A stretch of DNA of 64,000 nt, taken from contig CANUEZ040000206.1 of the NCBI GenBank assembly GCA_948099385.1, positions 1,054,001 through 1,118,000 on the forward strand, written 5' to 3'. Below the pieces are notes generated by a model that was given only the letters and a program-made list of their open reading frames with translations, did not search any database and was not told the origin of the DNA. The DNA is from Fasciola hepatica (Eukaryota; Platyhelminthes; Trematoda; Plagiorchiida; Fasciolidae). A program made the position numbers and the translations under genes. Of the stretch, positions 53,550 through 62,640 are shown one piece after another (positions within the stretch are counted from its first letter, which is position 1; each line of letters starts with the position of its first letter).

Positions 53550-55328
53550 TCATGTTCAATAAAATCTCATTTGAATCGTCTCGATTGTGAATGGATACTG
53601 TTGATTGAAGTGGCGACAAATGAATGAGAATTGTCATTTCACGTAGTTATTCGTGTCTGGGTCACTGCTAACCCAACGAACAACGAGTTTGCATTTGCAA
53701 GCGCTCATCTCATATTCATAGTCAGTAAGTAGTATGTGAACGTGTGTGTGGACGACATTTTCGAGGAAGCACACGACCGGTTTGGCGGTTGTTGCCGGTC
53801 ATCAGCTTTGCGTACTCGGTACTCCTATGCCCACTCGTCTTCTGACTTGTACAATCCGATGATATTTTTTCATGTTCAAAAGGATCTAATTTGAATCGTC
53901 TCGATTGTGAATGGATACTGTTGATTGAAGTGGCGACAAATGGATGAGAATTTTCATTTCTCTTAATTATTCGTGTCTGGGTCACTGCTGACCCAACGAA
54001 CAACGAGTTTGCTTTTGCAGGCGCTCATCTCATATTCATAGTCAGTAAGTAGTATGTGAACGTGTGTGTGGACGACATTTTCGAGGAAGCACACGACCGG
54101 TTTGGCGGTTGTTGCCGGTCATCAGCTCTGCGTACTCGGTACTCCTATGCCCACTCGTCTTCTGACTTGTACACTCCGATGATCCTTTATGTTCAATAGG
54201 ATCTAATTTGAATCGTCTCGATTGTGAATGGATACTGTTGATTGAAGTGGCGACAAATGAATGGGATTTGTCATTTCTCGTAATTATTCGTGTCTGGGTC
54301 ACTGCTAACCCAACGAACAACGAGTTTGCATTTGCAGGCGCTCATCTCATATTCATAGTCAGTAAGTAGTATGTGAACGTGTGTGTGGACGACATTTTCG
54401 AGGAAGCACACGACCGGTTTGGCGGTTGTTGCCGGTCATCAGCTTTGCGTACTCGGTACTCCTATGCCCACTCGTCTTCTGACTTGTACACTCCGATGAT
54501 CTTTTATGTTCACTAGGATCTAATTTGAATCGTCTCGATTGTGAATGGATACTGTTGATTGAAGTGGCGACAAATGAATGGGAATTGTCATTTCTCGTTA
54601 TTATTCGTGTCTGGGTCACTGCTAACCCAACGAACAACGAGTTTGCATTTGCAAGCGCTCATCGCATATTCATAGCCAGTAAGTAGTATGTGAACGTGTG
54701 TGTGGACGACATTTTCGAGGAAGCACACGACGGGTTTGGCGGTTGTTGCCGCTCATCAGCTATGCGTACTCGGTACTCCTATGCCCACTCGTCTTCTGAC
54801 TTGTACACTCCGATGATCTTTTTTCATGTTCAATAGGATCTAATTTGAATCGTCTCGATTGTGAATGGATACTGTTGATTGAAGTGGCGACAAATGAATG
54901 AGAATTGTCATTTCTCGTAGTTATTCGTGTCTGGGTCACTGCTAACCCAACGAACAACGAGTTTGCATTTGCAAGCGCTCATCTCATATTCATAGTCAGT
55001 AAGTAGTATGTGAACGTGTGTGTGGACGACATTTTCGAGGAAGCACACGACCGGTTTGGCGGTTGTTGCCGGTCATCAGCTTTGCGTACTCGGTACTCCT
55101 ATGCCCACTCGTCTTCTGACTTGTACACTCCGATGATCTTTTATGTTCACTAGGATCTAATTTGAATCGTCTCGATTGTGAATGGATACTGTTGATTGAA
55201 GTGGCGACAAATGAATGAGAATTGTCATTTCTCGTAGTTATTCGTGTCTGGGTAACTGCTAACCCAACGAACAACGAGTTTGCATTTGCAAGCGCTCATC
55301 TCATATCCATAGTCAGTAAGTAATATGT
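53550..55328. repeat. Decayed edge of the satellite array
   Basis: The last five to six monomers carry more private changes than those in the interior. Examples are aataaaatctcatttg near 53,557, caatccgatgatatttt near 53,853, atggatgagaattttc near 53,940, gcttttgcaggcgc near 54,010, catcgcatattc near 54,661, gggtaactgc near 55,250 and catatccatag near 55,303. The array ends within a monomer. Similarity runs through agtcagtaagta and tatgt to about 55,328 and then stops abruptly. Edge monomers diverging faster than the centre is expected when unequal exchange homogenises the interior. Confidence 0.8.
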
Positions 55329-55461
55329 CCTGATTATTGATCGTGCCTCTGATGCGGAAAAGAATATAAGTGCGTGGGATGACAGAATTTTAAAGAGCTT
55401 TCCATGGTTTATAGGTCCCGAAATAAACGTGAAGTTTGAAATATCGAATTACGGCACCTAG
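55324..55461 (+). other. Short open frame just outside the satellite, unrecognised
   Basis: Reading from TAT at 55,324 to a TAG at 55,459-55,461 gives 45 codons without a stop and without an initiating ATG in frame. The translation has an ordinary protein-like composition, including ISAWDDRILKSFPWF. I do not recognise it, and a stretch this short can be open by chance. It could be a remnant of an exon or of a mobile element cut off by the satellite. The rest of 55,462-55,620 shows nothing recognisable apart from a run of nine T at about 55,527. Confidence 0.2.
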
Positions 55462-55620
55462 TGACAGAAAATTTATAGGAATGATTAGTTGCCTGGGCAT
55501 GTGATGTTCGGGAGGTTAAAGAAGAGTTTTTTTTTGTTAAATCCGTTTAGGACGAGGATGTTAGGTATACGGAGCTCCATCCCACGCGTGACTGCAGCAT
55601 TCAAGTGCAGGTAGGGCATC

Positions 55621-55658
55621 ATATATGTATATATATATAGGTATATATGTATATATAA
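55621..55658. repeat. AT-rich microsatellite (TA/TATG tract)
   Basis: About 38 bases of alternating A and T with occasional G (atatatgtatatatatatag). It abuts the outer end of the left inverted arm. Such tracts are fragile and may mark the breakpoint of the inverted duplication, but that link is inference. Confidence 0.85.
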
Positions 55659-55672
55659 TCAAGTGCTTATGC

Positions 55673-55999
55673 CTAGTTCAGACGTACTGCGAATGTGGGC
55701 TCGTGGATGTGAGTCTCAGACAGGCAGCAGGTGTCAACGGCCAGTGTCTGCAGCGGAACCGCTAAAGCTGCTTGTTTGCATATTTGCATTAGAATCTGTA
55801 CGTTAAATCCTGCAAGCTTCAGTGGCACATGTGGTATCAGTAGTGGTTTGGTGAACTGAACACAACAGTGTCTTTCTCGATGGCAATGTGAGAAGTAAAT
55901 GGAACAGTACTCATGTGGTTTTGTGTAAGCGGAGCGAGTTGGAAGGGGTGGTGTGGTACTGGTTGGTTGGTTTTGTCCGACCACCAGCACCTTGGTCAT
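55673..55999 (-). pseudogene. RTE-type retrotransposon ORF, 5' fragment (endonuclease start)
   Basis: This 108-codon open frame begins MTKVLVVGQNQPT and later contains LKLAGFNVQILMQICKQ and CCLSETHIHEPTF. The second and third segments match, from memory, the opening of the apurinic-like endonuclease domain of RTE-clade elements in schistosomes, where an N-containing strand is followed by a conserved SETH/SETR glutamate. Here the glutamate is present (SETHIH). The frame is truncated at the outer end of the inverted arm, so the rest of the endonuclease and all of the reverse transcriptase are absent. It is a partial duplicate of the start at 61,360 and cannot act alone. The first 50 or so residues may be leader rather than real protein. 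Confidence 0.7.
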
Positions 56000-57070
56000 A
56001 TCTTGTGTAGTTTGAGTGGGCGAGCAAAGCGGAGCGCAAGAAAGAGTAAGTATATATGCGGAAAAGGTTTCATGTAATTATGTGGGCTGAATATCACTCG
56101 GTAGGCCAGACGAAAGTAGACAGTTCATTAACGAGGCTCTACCAGGAGCCTTGAGCCAGAACGTCTAGCTTACATAGCAGTAGGGTAATATGATGATCTC
56201 GTAGCCCTCTGGGGGCCGTTAATGGAATATTGAATCCATTTAACCTTCGGATTAGGCAAAACACCCTTGCTGCTCAGTATATCCCCGAACTACAAATGCT
56301 GATGAGCATAGTGTTTTACACCTCATGCGCCGCCTGTGGTTGGTTTAGAATCAGGGCTTAGCCATCTTCCCTAGACTGATTATCAGTCAGTCAACCCAGT
56401 GGAGAGCACCAAGCACTCGCCTTCGTCCTGACGCTGGGTGGGAACGCTACGGCCAAAAGAGGACAGTTAGGGGGATCTTCTCAGCAGAGACTACAACAAA
56501 TGCATTTCGAGAGGCGTTCAGGATTCGTGGCCCCCTTGGGGCCCGAAACACACACCATGTAGCATATTGAGGCGTTTGGAAACCACAGTTTGAAAAGACA
56601 TTCAAAGATAGCCATATTACGTAAGTTATATCCTGTTTCTATTGCGAAATCTGGAAACTTGCCTAATATAATACTATAATAATATTTTGCATCTACGAAT
56701 GGTGAGTGGAAAGTCTTCCACATGGCTATGTGAACAGAGGAAACCAGACGACCTCACTTAGTGCGCATCCGATATCCACCGACATATACCATTCCAAAAA
56801 GAGATTCAATCTATTTGTGACCAAAACAGACACTTGTCAAACAAGAAATAAGAGATTGAAAGGCGCCATTGAGGGTTGATTCTGGCGCTCTATCAAAACG
56901 GGGATCAGGATTTACTGAAATTACCTTGGACTTGAGCAATAAATTAACGTGACCCCCTTGCTCTGATAGAAAAACTTTGGAGAGACAGAAAAGGTGATCA
57001 GGCAATTGATGTATCAGTTTAATAAGTCAACTTGCACTTTGTTTTTAATTAGTCAGCTTTTTCACATGTA
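56000..57070. other. Left-arm region with no recognised gene
   Basis: This holds the presumed upstream leader of the RTE-like fragment, on the minus strand, and unrecognised flanking DNA. Open frames of 80 codons (56,481-56,723) and 64 codons (56,811-57,005) exist on the minus strand. They have no recognisable motif and are copied identically in the right arm, so their conservation reflects the duplication and not selection. Confidence 0.55.
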
Positions 57071-57179
57071 GAACTTTTCTGACAGTATTTCGCCAGGGTG
57101 CACTTTCTCAAGAAACTAGTTCGACCCACACTTTGTCCACACGTGAGGGCAAATGAAGCGGATAAGAAGCCACAAATAT

Positions 57180-57626
57180 TATGCAGCTGACTTCAGAATT
57201 GTTCATCGAACGAATAAGATCCCCACACCCTCGGTGAAACAACGTCCATCTCTGTACACCAAATCGTATTTGATTTACCCATTTCAGTCTATTTGCAGAG
57301 CAACCTACGTGGGTTGAACAGAGCGGCAGCTACGTAGCCGAGTGATTGAACACATTCCAAATTGGGTACAACGTTTTGTGATACAATCAGGGTCAGATCG
57401 AAGGCATAATGATAACGTTCGAAACCATAAGATCCCGTCGTCGGCCGTCGCTCGTCATCTTCTGATGACGCAACATCCAGCTGACCGAAGCACTGCGTTT
57501 CGGGTCATTTACGTGGCAAAGAATACCAGGCTTTTGAGGTTTGCTGAAGCTATTTCCAAACATCGATGTAAACCTATATTACGTCAGCAGAAACAGCTCT
57601 TCATTAATGTGTCCTTACCATGGTGA
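57180..57626 (+). pseudogene. Penelope-like element remnant, GIY-YIG endonuclease tail
   Basis: A plus-strand frame from 57,180 to the TGA at 57,624-57,626 is interrupted by one in-frame stop (TGA, 57,315-57,317). Just before the stop it reads CRATYVG, and after it TERQLRSRVIEHIPNW. The pattern of a Y-V-G followed by T-x-R-x-L and R-V-x-E-H is how the GIY-YIG nuclease of Penelope-like retroelements begins. Further on come IPSSAVARHLLMTQHP and AFRVIYVAKNTRLLRFAEA. The end, KPILRQQKQLFINVSLPW, is close to the C-terminus I associate with flatworm Penelope-like elements. No reverse transcriptase part is present. A possible earlier piece (LVRPTLCPHVRANEAD, in another frame from 57,098) lies inside the inverted arm. 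The fold is recognised from memory, not from a search. Confidence 0.6.
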
Positions 57627-58254
57627 CGTAACCTGCCTATTGTAATTTTCCCTATATTTGTCGAACATAATAGTTTTACATGAACTTATATAAACAATAT
57701 CGTTCTTCAGTATGCACCATGTTGAGATGCAGCGAAATCGTCCCGGACGTAAATCGTGCTATGTTGCAACTCTGGCTTTTCTTTTCTACAAATATTTTGT
57801 CTAAATATAATTACTAGACCGTATAATCCATGCCACATCGAAGTGATCACATAGGCAAGCCACTCTTCAATTCAAACTTTGATCCCCGTCTAGATCGCTA
57901 GGCGCTGATCACAAATACATGATCATGGGGTTTGAACAACAATATTCCGGCCACCTGCAACCACTTTCCCTTTGGTATCATTTTGTTGGCCACAGACACC
58001 TTCCTGCAATATCCTACTTCATCGTGCACTGAATAACTAAACAGAATAAAACTGATCTATTTTGAAAGAATCGGGCTGGATCTTTCTACAACAAATGTAA
58101 TAAGATGTACGATGATTAACAAGTGATTTTCGTTATCGTTTGACCTTCAGATTCTACGGTGCTTTTGTGCTTATCGGTTATTTTATCATTGTGTGCCCTC
58201 ATGTAACCGGAATTTTCGTTGAACTCTTACTCATTGTATAGTTGACGTTTTTGC

Positions 58255-58545
58255 GTGCACCCCGAGCGTTCTGAATTTCTCTGGACATTGAGTGCTACCG
58301 CAAAATTAAGAAATATCGGAAAGTTCACCTGTCAAACAGATTTAAAAAAACTAGAAGCGAAATGGTATGGCACTCATGAAATGCATCGTGTTAATTGGCA
58401 GGTTGCTTTGCACCATACTCTCGAACAACACGATTCCGCTTGTGGGGATAATCAACTACTTCGCGATTTCTGTAAAATGGCCCACATTTACTGCACTAGG
58501 AATATGAAAGCTATACCAGATGTGGCTACATTCCGATATAGATGA
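58255..58545 (+). other. Unrecognised 96-codon open frame
   Basis: The frame opens on a GTG codon rather than ATG and ends in TGA at 58,543-58,545. The translation is mildly basic and contains RNIGKFTCQTDLKKLEAKW and several His and Cys residues (KMAHIYCTRN), but no motif I can name. A single frame of this length in about 3 kb of otherwise empty DNA could be chance or an old exon or retroelement fragment. There is no visible splice or promoter evidence. Confidence 0.2.
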
Positions 58546-60194
58546 TCTGCCAATAGAACTCAAAGGGTGCAACGTTATCTAGAATGACCCTACCTGTCAG
58601 AATCGGAATTATTTTAATGAAAAGTTCCTGATGCAAGCATTTAGAAACTGCGTTTGCGTGCCGTGAAAATCGAATCGCATGTCTCATGTACGCTTCCCAC
58701 TCCTTCTCTGAATGGCCGATTGTTCTTCCTATGGAACATGATTTTTACCCTATTTCCACAACTCGGTCCCGTATCGCTCGGCATACGTTCCCCGCCAGAC
58801 CATTCAGAAGATTTGATGTCTATTCCCAGACACTTGTGATTAAATAGCCCTCACAAAAGTGAGGTATGTTGTTTGGCATTGTGATGATTGTTTTTTTAAA
58901 TTGCACGTAAATCACCGACCCGCCTTATTCGATTTGGGTTTCGAGTCACTCGTTCACTGGACAGCGGTTCAGTTACACTCTTCTACCACAACGGGTTTTC
59001 ATATGAAATTTAACGTGATATTTCTTCCTTAAAGTATCATCCATGTGAAAGAAATTTACCAGAAGGGATTCATACTTTAGAGGTATCGAAGTATCCCACG
59101 GAAAACGATGCCAACAAATTCACTGTGTTTTGAATGATGAATTTGCCATCATGAGAAGAACTGTCCTTTGAGCCATGGAATTCTCCCCAATTTTAATTAA
59201 CCTCATTCACTTTGAGCTTGGGGATATTAGTGGCACATCTTCAACCCGTTGTTCTCGATACTCGACCATTTGTCTTGCTGCCGCAAAAGACAGTCGCTCG
59301 AACGTTTACGATGCCCCAAGTGGATAAAATAATAATTCATTCCCTAAGCGAAATACTCGAGCTATCCAGATTGCAGTACAGATGAACACTGCAATGTAAG
59401 AATTACGAGGAGAATGTTGCTAGAAATTTTTTTTTATTTTCACCACTGAGAACGAAGCTGACATCAGTTATTTGCACCCATTTATTTTATGAATTTATGA
59501 CTGACTGCATAGTGTCCTGGAACACTGTTATTTCATTTTCATATTTAAACAATGAGATCAAAGTCGCCATTATTCGGGTTTGTCCTAAAATTTGATCACG
59601 GTAAGCAGGGCACATGGAGATCATATTCTCATCCAAAGTACGTTGCTTGTCAGAACCATTTCACTGGTCGGTTCTCACGTTGATCGGATGATCACCACAG
59701 TCCTTTCAAACCTGCCTTAGTGCTGTGGGTTGCTACACTGGCCATATACATCAAGACTCAAATGCATCATGCAGAAATCAATCAGAAACAAGAAGTGCTT
59801 TTAATGAAGCGTAGTTTGCACCAACGTTTCTCAATAAAAGTCAGGCTGATTTTATTCGGTCTACAATAAGCAAAATTAAGGCACCCACTTGCGTACGAGA
59901 TCGATATTGTGCAAAGTGGTCAGTGAAGAAGTTAAACGATGACCTGATTGAAACTTGACTGCCTACCTTGTCTATAAAATGTGACCTGATCTATGAATGG
60001 TGTGCGCCTACACAGCGCAACTGACTGGAATGCTTTCGCACCAACACTATAACATTTCAAAGAACATTGGAGTGCTGTCTGCACATACAAACTGACATTA
60101 AATGGGGCCTAAGCGCATAAAATGCACTTGAAAATAACTCAATTAGGGTAACTGAATTATTAGGGAGTCGGCAGGATAAGTATGTAGAAAATCA

Positions 60195-61702
60195 TATCCG
60201 CTTCATTTGCCCTCACGTGTGGACAAAGTGTGGGTCGAACTAGTTTCTTGAGAAAGTGCACCCTGGCGAAATACTGTCAGAAAAGTTCTACATGTGAAAA
60301 AGCTGACTAATTAAAAACAAAGTGCAAGTTGACTTATTAAACTGATACATCAATTGCCTGATCACCTTTTCTGTCTCTCCAAAGTTTTTCTATCAGAGCA
60401 AGGGGGTCACGTTAATTTATTGCTCAAGTCCAAGGTAATTTCAGTAAATCCTGATCCCCGTTTTGATAGAGCGCCAGAATCAACCCTCAATGGCGCCTTT
60501 CAATCTCTTATTTCTTGTTTGACAAGTGTCTGTTTTGGTCACAAATAGATTGAATCTCTTTTTGGAATGGTATATGTCGGTGGATATCGGATGCGCACTA
60601 AGTGAGGTCGTCTGGTTTCCTCTGTTCACATAGCCATGTGGAAGACTTTCCACTCACCATTCGTAGATGCAAAATATTATTATAGTATTATATTAGGCAA
60701 GTTTCCAGATTTCGCAATAGAAACAGGATATAACTTACGTAATATGGCTATCTTTGAATGTCTTTTCAAACTGTGGTTTCCAAACGCCTCAATATGCTAC
60801 ATGGTGTGTGTTTCGGGCCCCAAGGGGGCCACGAATCCTGAACGCCTCTCGAAATGCATTTGTTGTAGTCTCTGCTGAGAAGATCCCCCTAACTGTCCTC
60901 TTTTGGCCGTAGCGTTCCCACCCAGCGTCAGGACGAAGGCGAGTGCTTGGTGCTCTCCACTGGGTTGACTGACTGATAATCAGTCTAGGGAAGATGGCTA
61001 AGCCCTGATTCTAAACCAACCACAGGCGGCGCATGAGGTGTAAAACACTATGCTCATCAGCATTTGTAGTTCGGGGATGTACTGAGCAGCAAGGGTGTTT
61101 TGCCTAATCCGAAGGTTAAATGGATTCAATATTCAATTAACGGCCCCCAGAGGGCTACGAGATCATCATATTACCCTACTGCTATGTAAGCTAGACGTTC
61201 TGGCTCAAGGCTCCTGGTAGAGCCTCGTTAATGAACTGTCTACTTTCGTCTGGCCTACCGAGTGATATTCAGCCCACATAATTACATGAAACCTTTTCCG
61301 CATATATACTTACTCTTTCTTGCGCTCCGCTTTGCTCGCCCACTCAAACTACACAAGATATGACCAAGGTGCTGGTGGTCGGACAAAACCAACCAACCAA
61401 AACCACACCACCCCTTCCAACTCGCTCCGCTTACACAAAACCACATGAGTACTGTTCCATTTACTTCTCACATTGCCATCGAGAAAGACACTGTTGTGTT
61501 CAGTTCACCAAACCACTACTGATACCACATGTGCCACTGAAGCTTGCAGGATTTAACGTACAGATTCTAATGCAAATATGCAAACAAGCAGCTTTAGCGG
61601 TTCCGCTGCAGACACTGGCCGTTGACATCTGCTGCCTGTCTGAGACTCACATCCACGACCCCACATTCGCAGTACGTCTGATCTCGGCATAAGCACATGA
61701 TT
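60195..61702 (+). repeat. Right arm of the 1.5-kb inverted repeat
   Basis: This is the reverse-complement partner of 55,657-57,165. Its inner end (tatccgcttcatttgccc at 60,195) is a sharp break: the sequence left of it shares nothing with the Penelope-like sequence that continues at the corresponding place in the left arm. Its outer end runs straight on into the rest of the RTE-like element. The arm carries about 1.1 kb without a recognised gene, then the start of the RTE ORF at 61,360. A stretch rich in C+T (ttgcgctccgctttgctcgc) precedes that start. Confidence 0.92.
60870..61359 (+). other. Presumed 5' leader of the RTE-like element
   Basis: This is the sequence just upstream of the first RTE-like open frame, duplicated in the left arm. 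It contains a short perfect dyad, gactgataatcagtc, near 60,967, and a hairpin-prone ggctcaaggctcctggtagagcc near 61,200. I cannot define where the element's true 5' end lies, so the limits are nominal. Confidence 0.35.
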
Positions 61703-62244
61703 CTAAGCTGTGTTTATCTGGAGATACCGCTAATTCCAGAATTTGCTGTTATGACTGCTTTGAGTACTGGAGTCCAGTCTGCTCTTTGCGTCTGGATCCC
61801 AGTCAACAGTGGATTGTGTGCAATTCGCTTAGAGGGTACGTCCAAGTCTAATAAAGTCCGCGACGGCAACCGTTGTCTGCTTGTTTTCACTGCCTAAGCC
61901 CTACTGACTGCAGTCCGGACTCAGTCAAAGACATATTCTACCAGAAACTTTACAAAATTCCCCGAAAAGCATTTTGTAGGGACATTGTGGTACTGGCTAG
62001 AGACATGAGCACCCACACTGTTCATCTAGGTTCAGATAAGCGAATTCTTGGAGTCCAAAGCCGTGCTAGCTGTCAACGCATGGAAGACGGTAATCAACTG
62101 ACTCATCTATGCACAGAGCAGCGCTTAGTCTTGTGCAGCGCTAATGTCCGACGCAGCCTGTGTGGCACAGTCACATGGAGACTGCATCTAATAATCAGTT
62201 TCAATCACAAACAGAAAAGAATACCACTGGTGTGGCTCAGTTAG
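61360..62244 (+). pseudogene. RTE-clade retrotransposon, endonuclease domain (degenerate)
   Basis: Three overlapping or adjoining frames make up one broken endonuclease. The first, 61,360-61,692, includes LKLAGFNVQILMQICKQ and CCLSETHIHDPTF. The second, 61,697-61,897, in a different frame, has ALSTGVQSALCVWIPV and LCAIRLEGTSKSNK. The third, 61,873-62,244, is back in the first frame and has PTDCSPDSVKDIFYQKLY and DIVVLARDMSTH. The order and spacing fit the APE-like endonuclease that nicks target DNA for retrotransposition. In active members the last motif reads close to AGDMN; here it is ARDMS, so the conserved G and N are lost. With two frameshifts it cannot be functional. The initiating ATG at 61,360 is plausible but unproven. 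Confidence 0.78.
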
Positions 62245-62640
62245 GTCTTGTGTATCACACTGAAGAACACATCTAGATTTACGTCGCGCCCTGGTGTGTC
62301 GAGTTCATAATACATTCATCCACCAAGTCAAAGGTTGCCATCAACGGATAGAATAGAACAACTTTGCCGGACGTCGGTCCGGGGCCGATATCAGAATCAG
62401 CTTGCTGCGCAGCTGAGTAGCCTCGTACACGATTATTTATTTAGATTGCTGGAAACACATCTAAAATGCTATGAATTCAAGGAGTACCACATCCTGTGGG
62501 TTAGTCACTCGGCAGTCAGCTACAAACCTGATCTCATCAGGTACTCCGGAATTGCCGAAATATCCCTGCCAGAACCGAAAATCACAATGTTCACGTCCAG
62601 CTACAAATAAATCTGACCAGTGTCTTGTGCAAACTTCGAG
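62245..62640 (+). pseudogene. RTE-like element, decayed linker between endonuclease and RT
   Basis: No intact domain is visible. A frame from 62,335 to 62,610 contains WVSHSAVS, which faintly resembles the WISVxSVxL segment between the two enzymatic domains of RTE elements. The short string RALVCRV near 62,285, in another frame, may be the remains of the endonuclease C-terminus, where active copies have a catalytic S-D-H followed by ALV. The D-H pair is not there. Confidence 0.4.

Larger units (their letters stand above)
1..55328. repeat. Tandem satellite array, monomer about 319 bp, about 173 copies
   Basis: The same unit recurs without a break from the left window edge to about 55,328. Successive copies begin at 3, 323 and 643 if the unit is phased on the motif gagaattgtcatttctcg. 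The last full phase point is 55,217, which gives about 173 units of mean length near 319 bp. All copies have the same orientation and I saw no foreign insertion. Most copies differ at only a few sites. The main length classes are 320 bp (six T, then CATGTTCAATAGG), 317 bp (four T, then ATGTTCACTAGG), 319 bp and 321 bp. Arrays of this size and homogeneity are typical of centromeric, subtelomeric or sex-chromosome heterochromatin, but nothing here says which. I do not recognise the monomer as a named satellite. The array continues beyond the left edge. Confidence 0.97.
55657..57165 (-). repeat. Left arm of a 1.5-kb inverted repeat
   Basis: The reverse complement of this segment matches 60,195-61,702 almost base for base. 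I noted only scattered differences, for example ggatatactgag against ggatgtactgag, attccattaacg against attcaattaacg, and ccagtaccac against ccaaaaccac. That implies roughly 99% identity by eye, without a computed alignment. Read on the minus strand, the arm holds a presumed leader and the first part of an RTE-like ORF. The ORF is cut at the outer end next to the AT tract. At the inner end the sequence continues without obvious break into the Penelope-like remnant. Confidence 0.92.
57166..60194. other. Spacer between the inverted arms
   Basis: This is about 3.0 kb of single-copy-looking, AT-rich DNA. Its left part is the Penelope-like remnant. From 57,627 to 58,254 and from 58,546 to 60,194 I see no recognisable coding sequence, RNA gene or repeat, only short homopolymer runs such as the T run near 59,430. 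Confidence 0.7.

Noticed and set aside
1..55328. Minus-strand open frames of 64-66 codons, and longer 92-95-codon forms, in nearly every monomer
   Set aside because: They usually start at TTG, not ATG, vary in frame with monomer length (317, 319, 320 and 321 bp are not all multiples of three), and become longer only when the stop TAG is changed to AAG in some copies. Changes fall at all codon positions. They are by-products of repeated DNA.
1..55328. CRISPR-like regular repeats
   Set aside because: The whole 320-bp unit repeats, there are no unique spacers between short repeats, and the flanking retroelements are eukaryotic.
56481..57005. Minus-strand open frames of 80 and 64 codons in the left arm, and their plus-strand twins at 60,636-60,878 and 60,354-60,548
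   Set aside because: They are identical in the two arms only because the arms are a recent duplication. No motif, promoter or splice signal supports them.
58654..58839. Plus-strand 61-codon open frame in the spacer
   Set aside because: It is short, with no recognisable motif, and its length is expected by chance in DNA of this composition.
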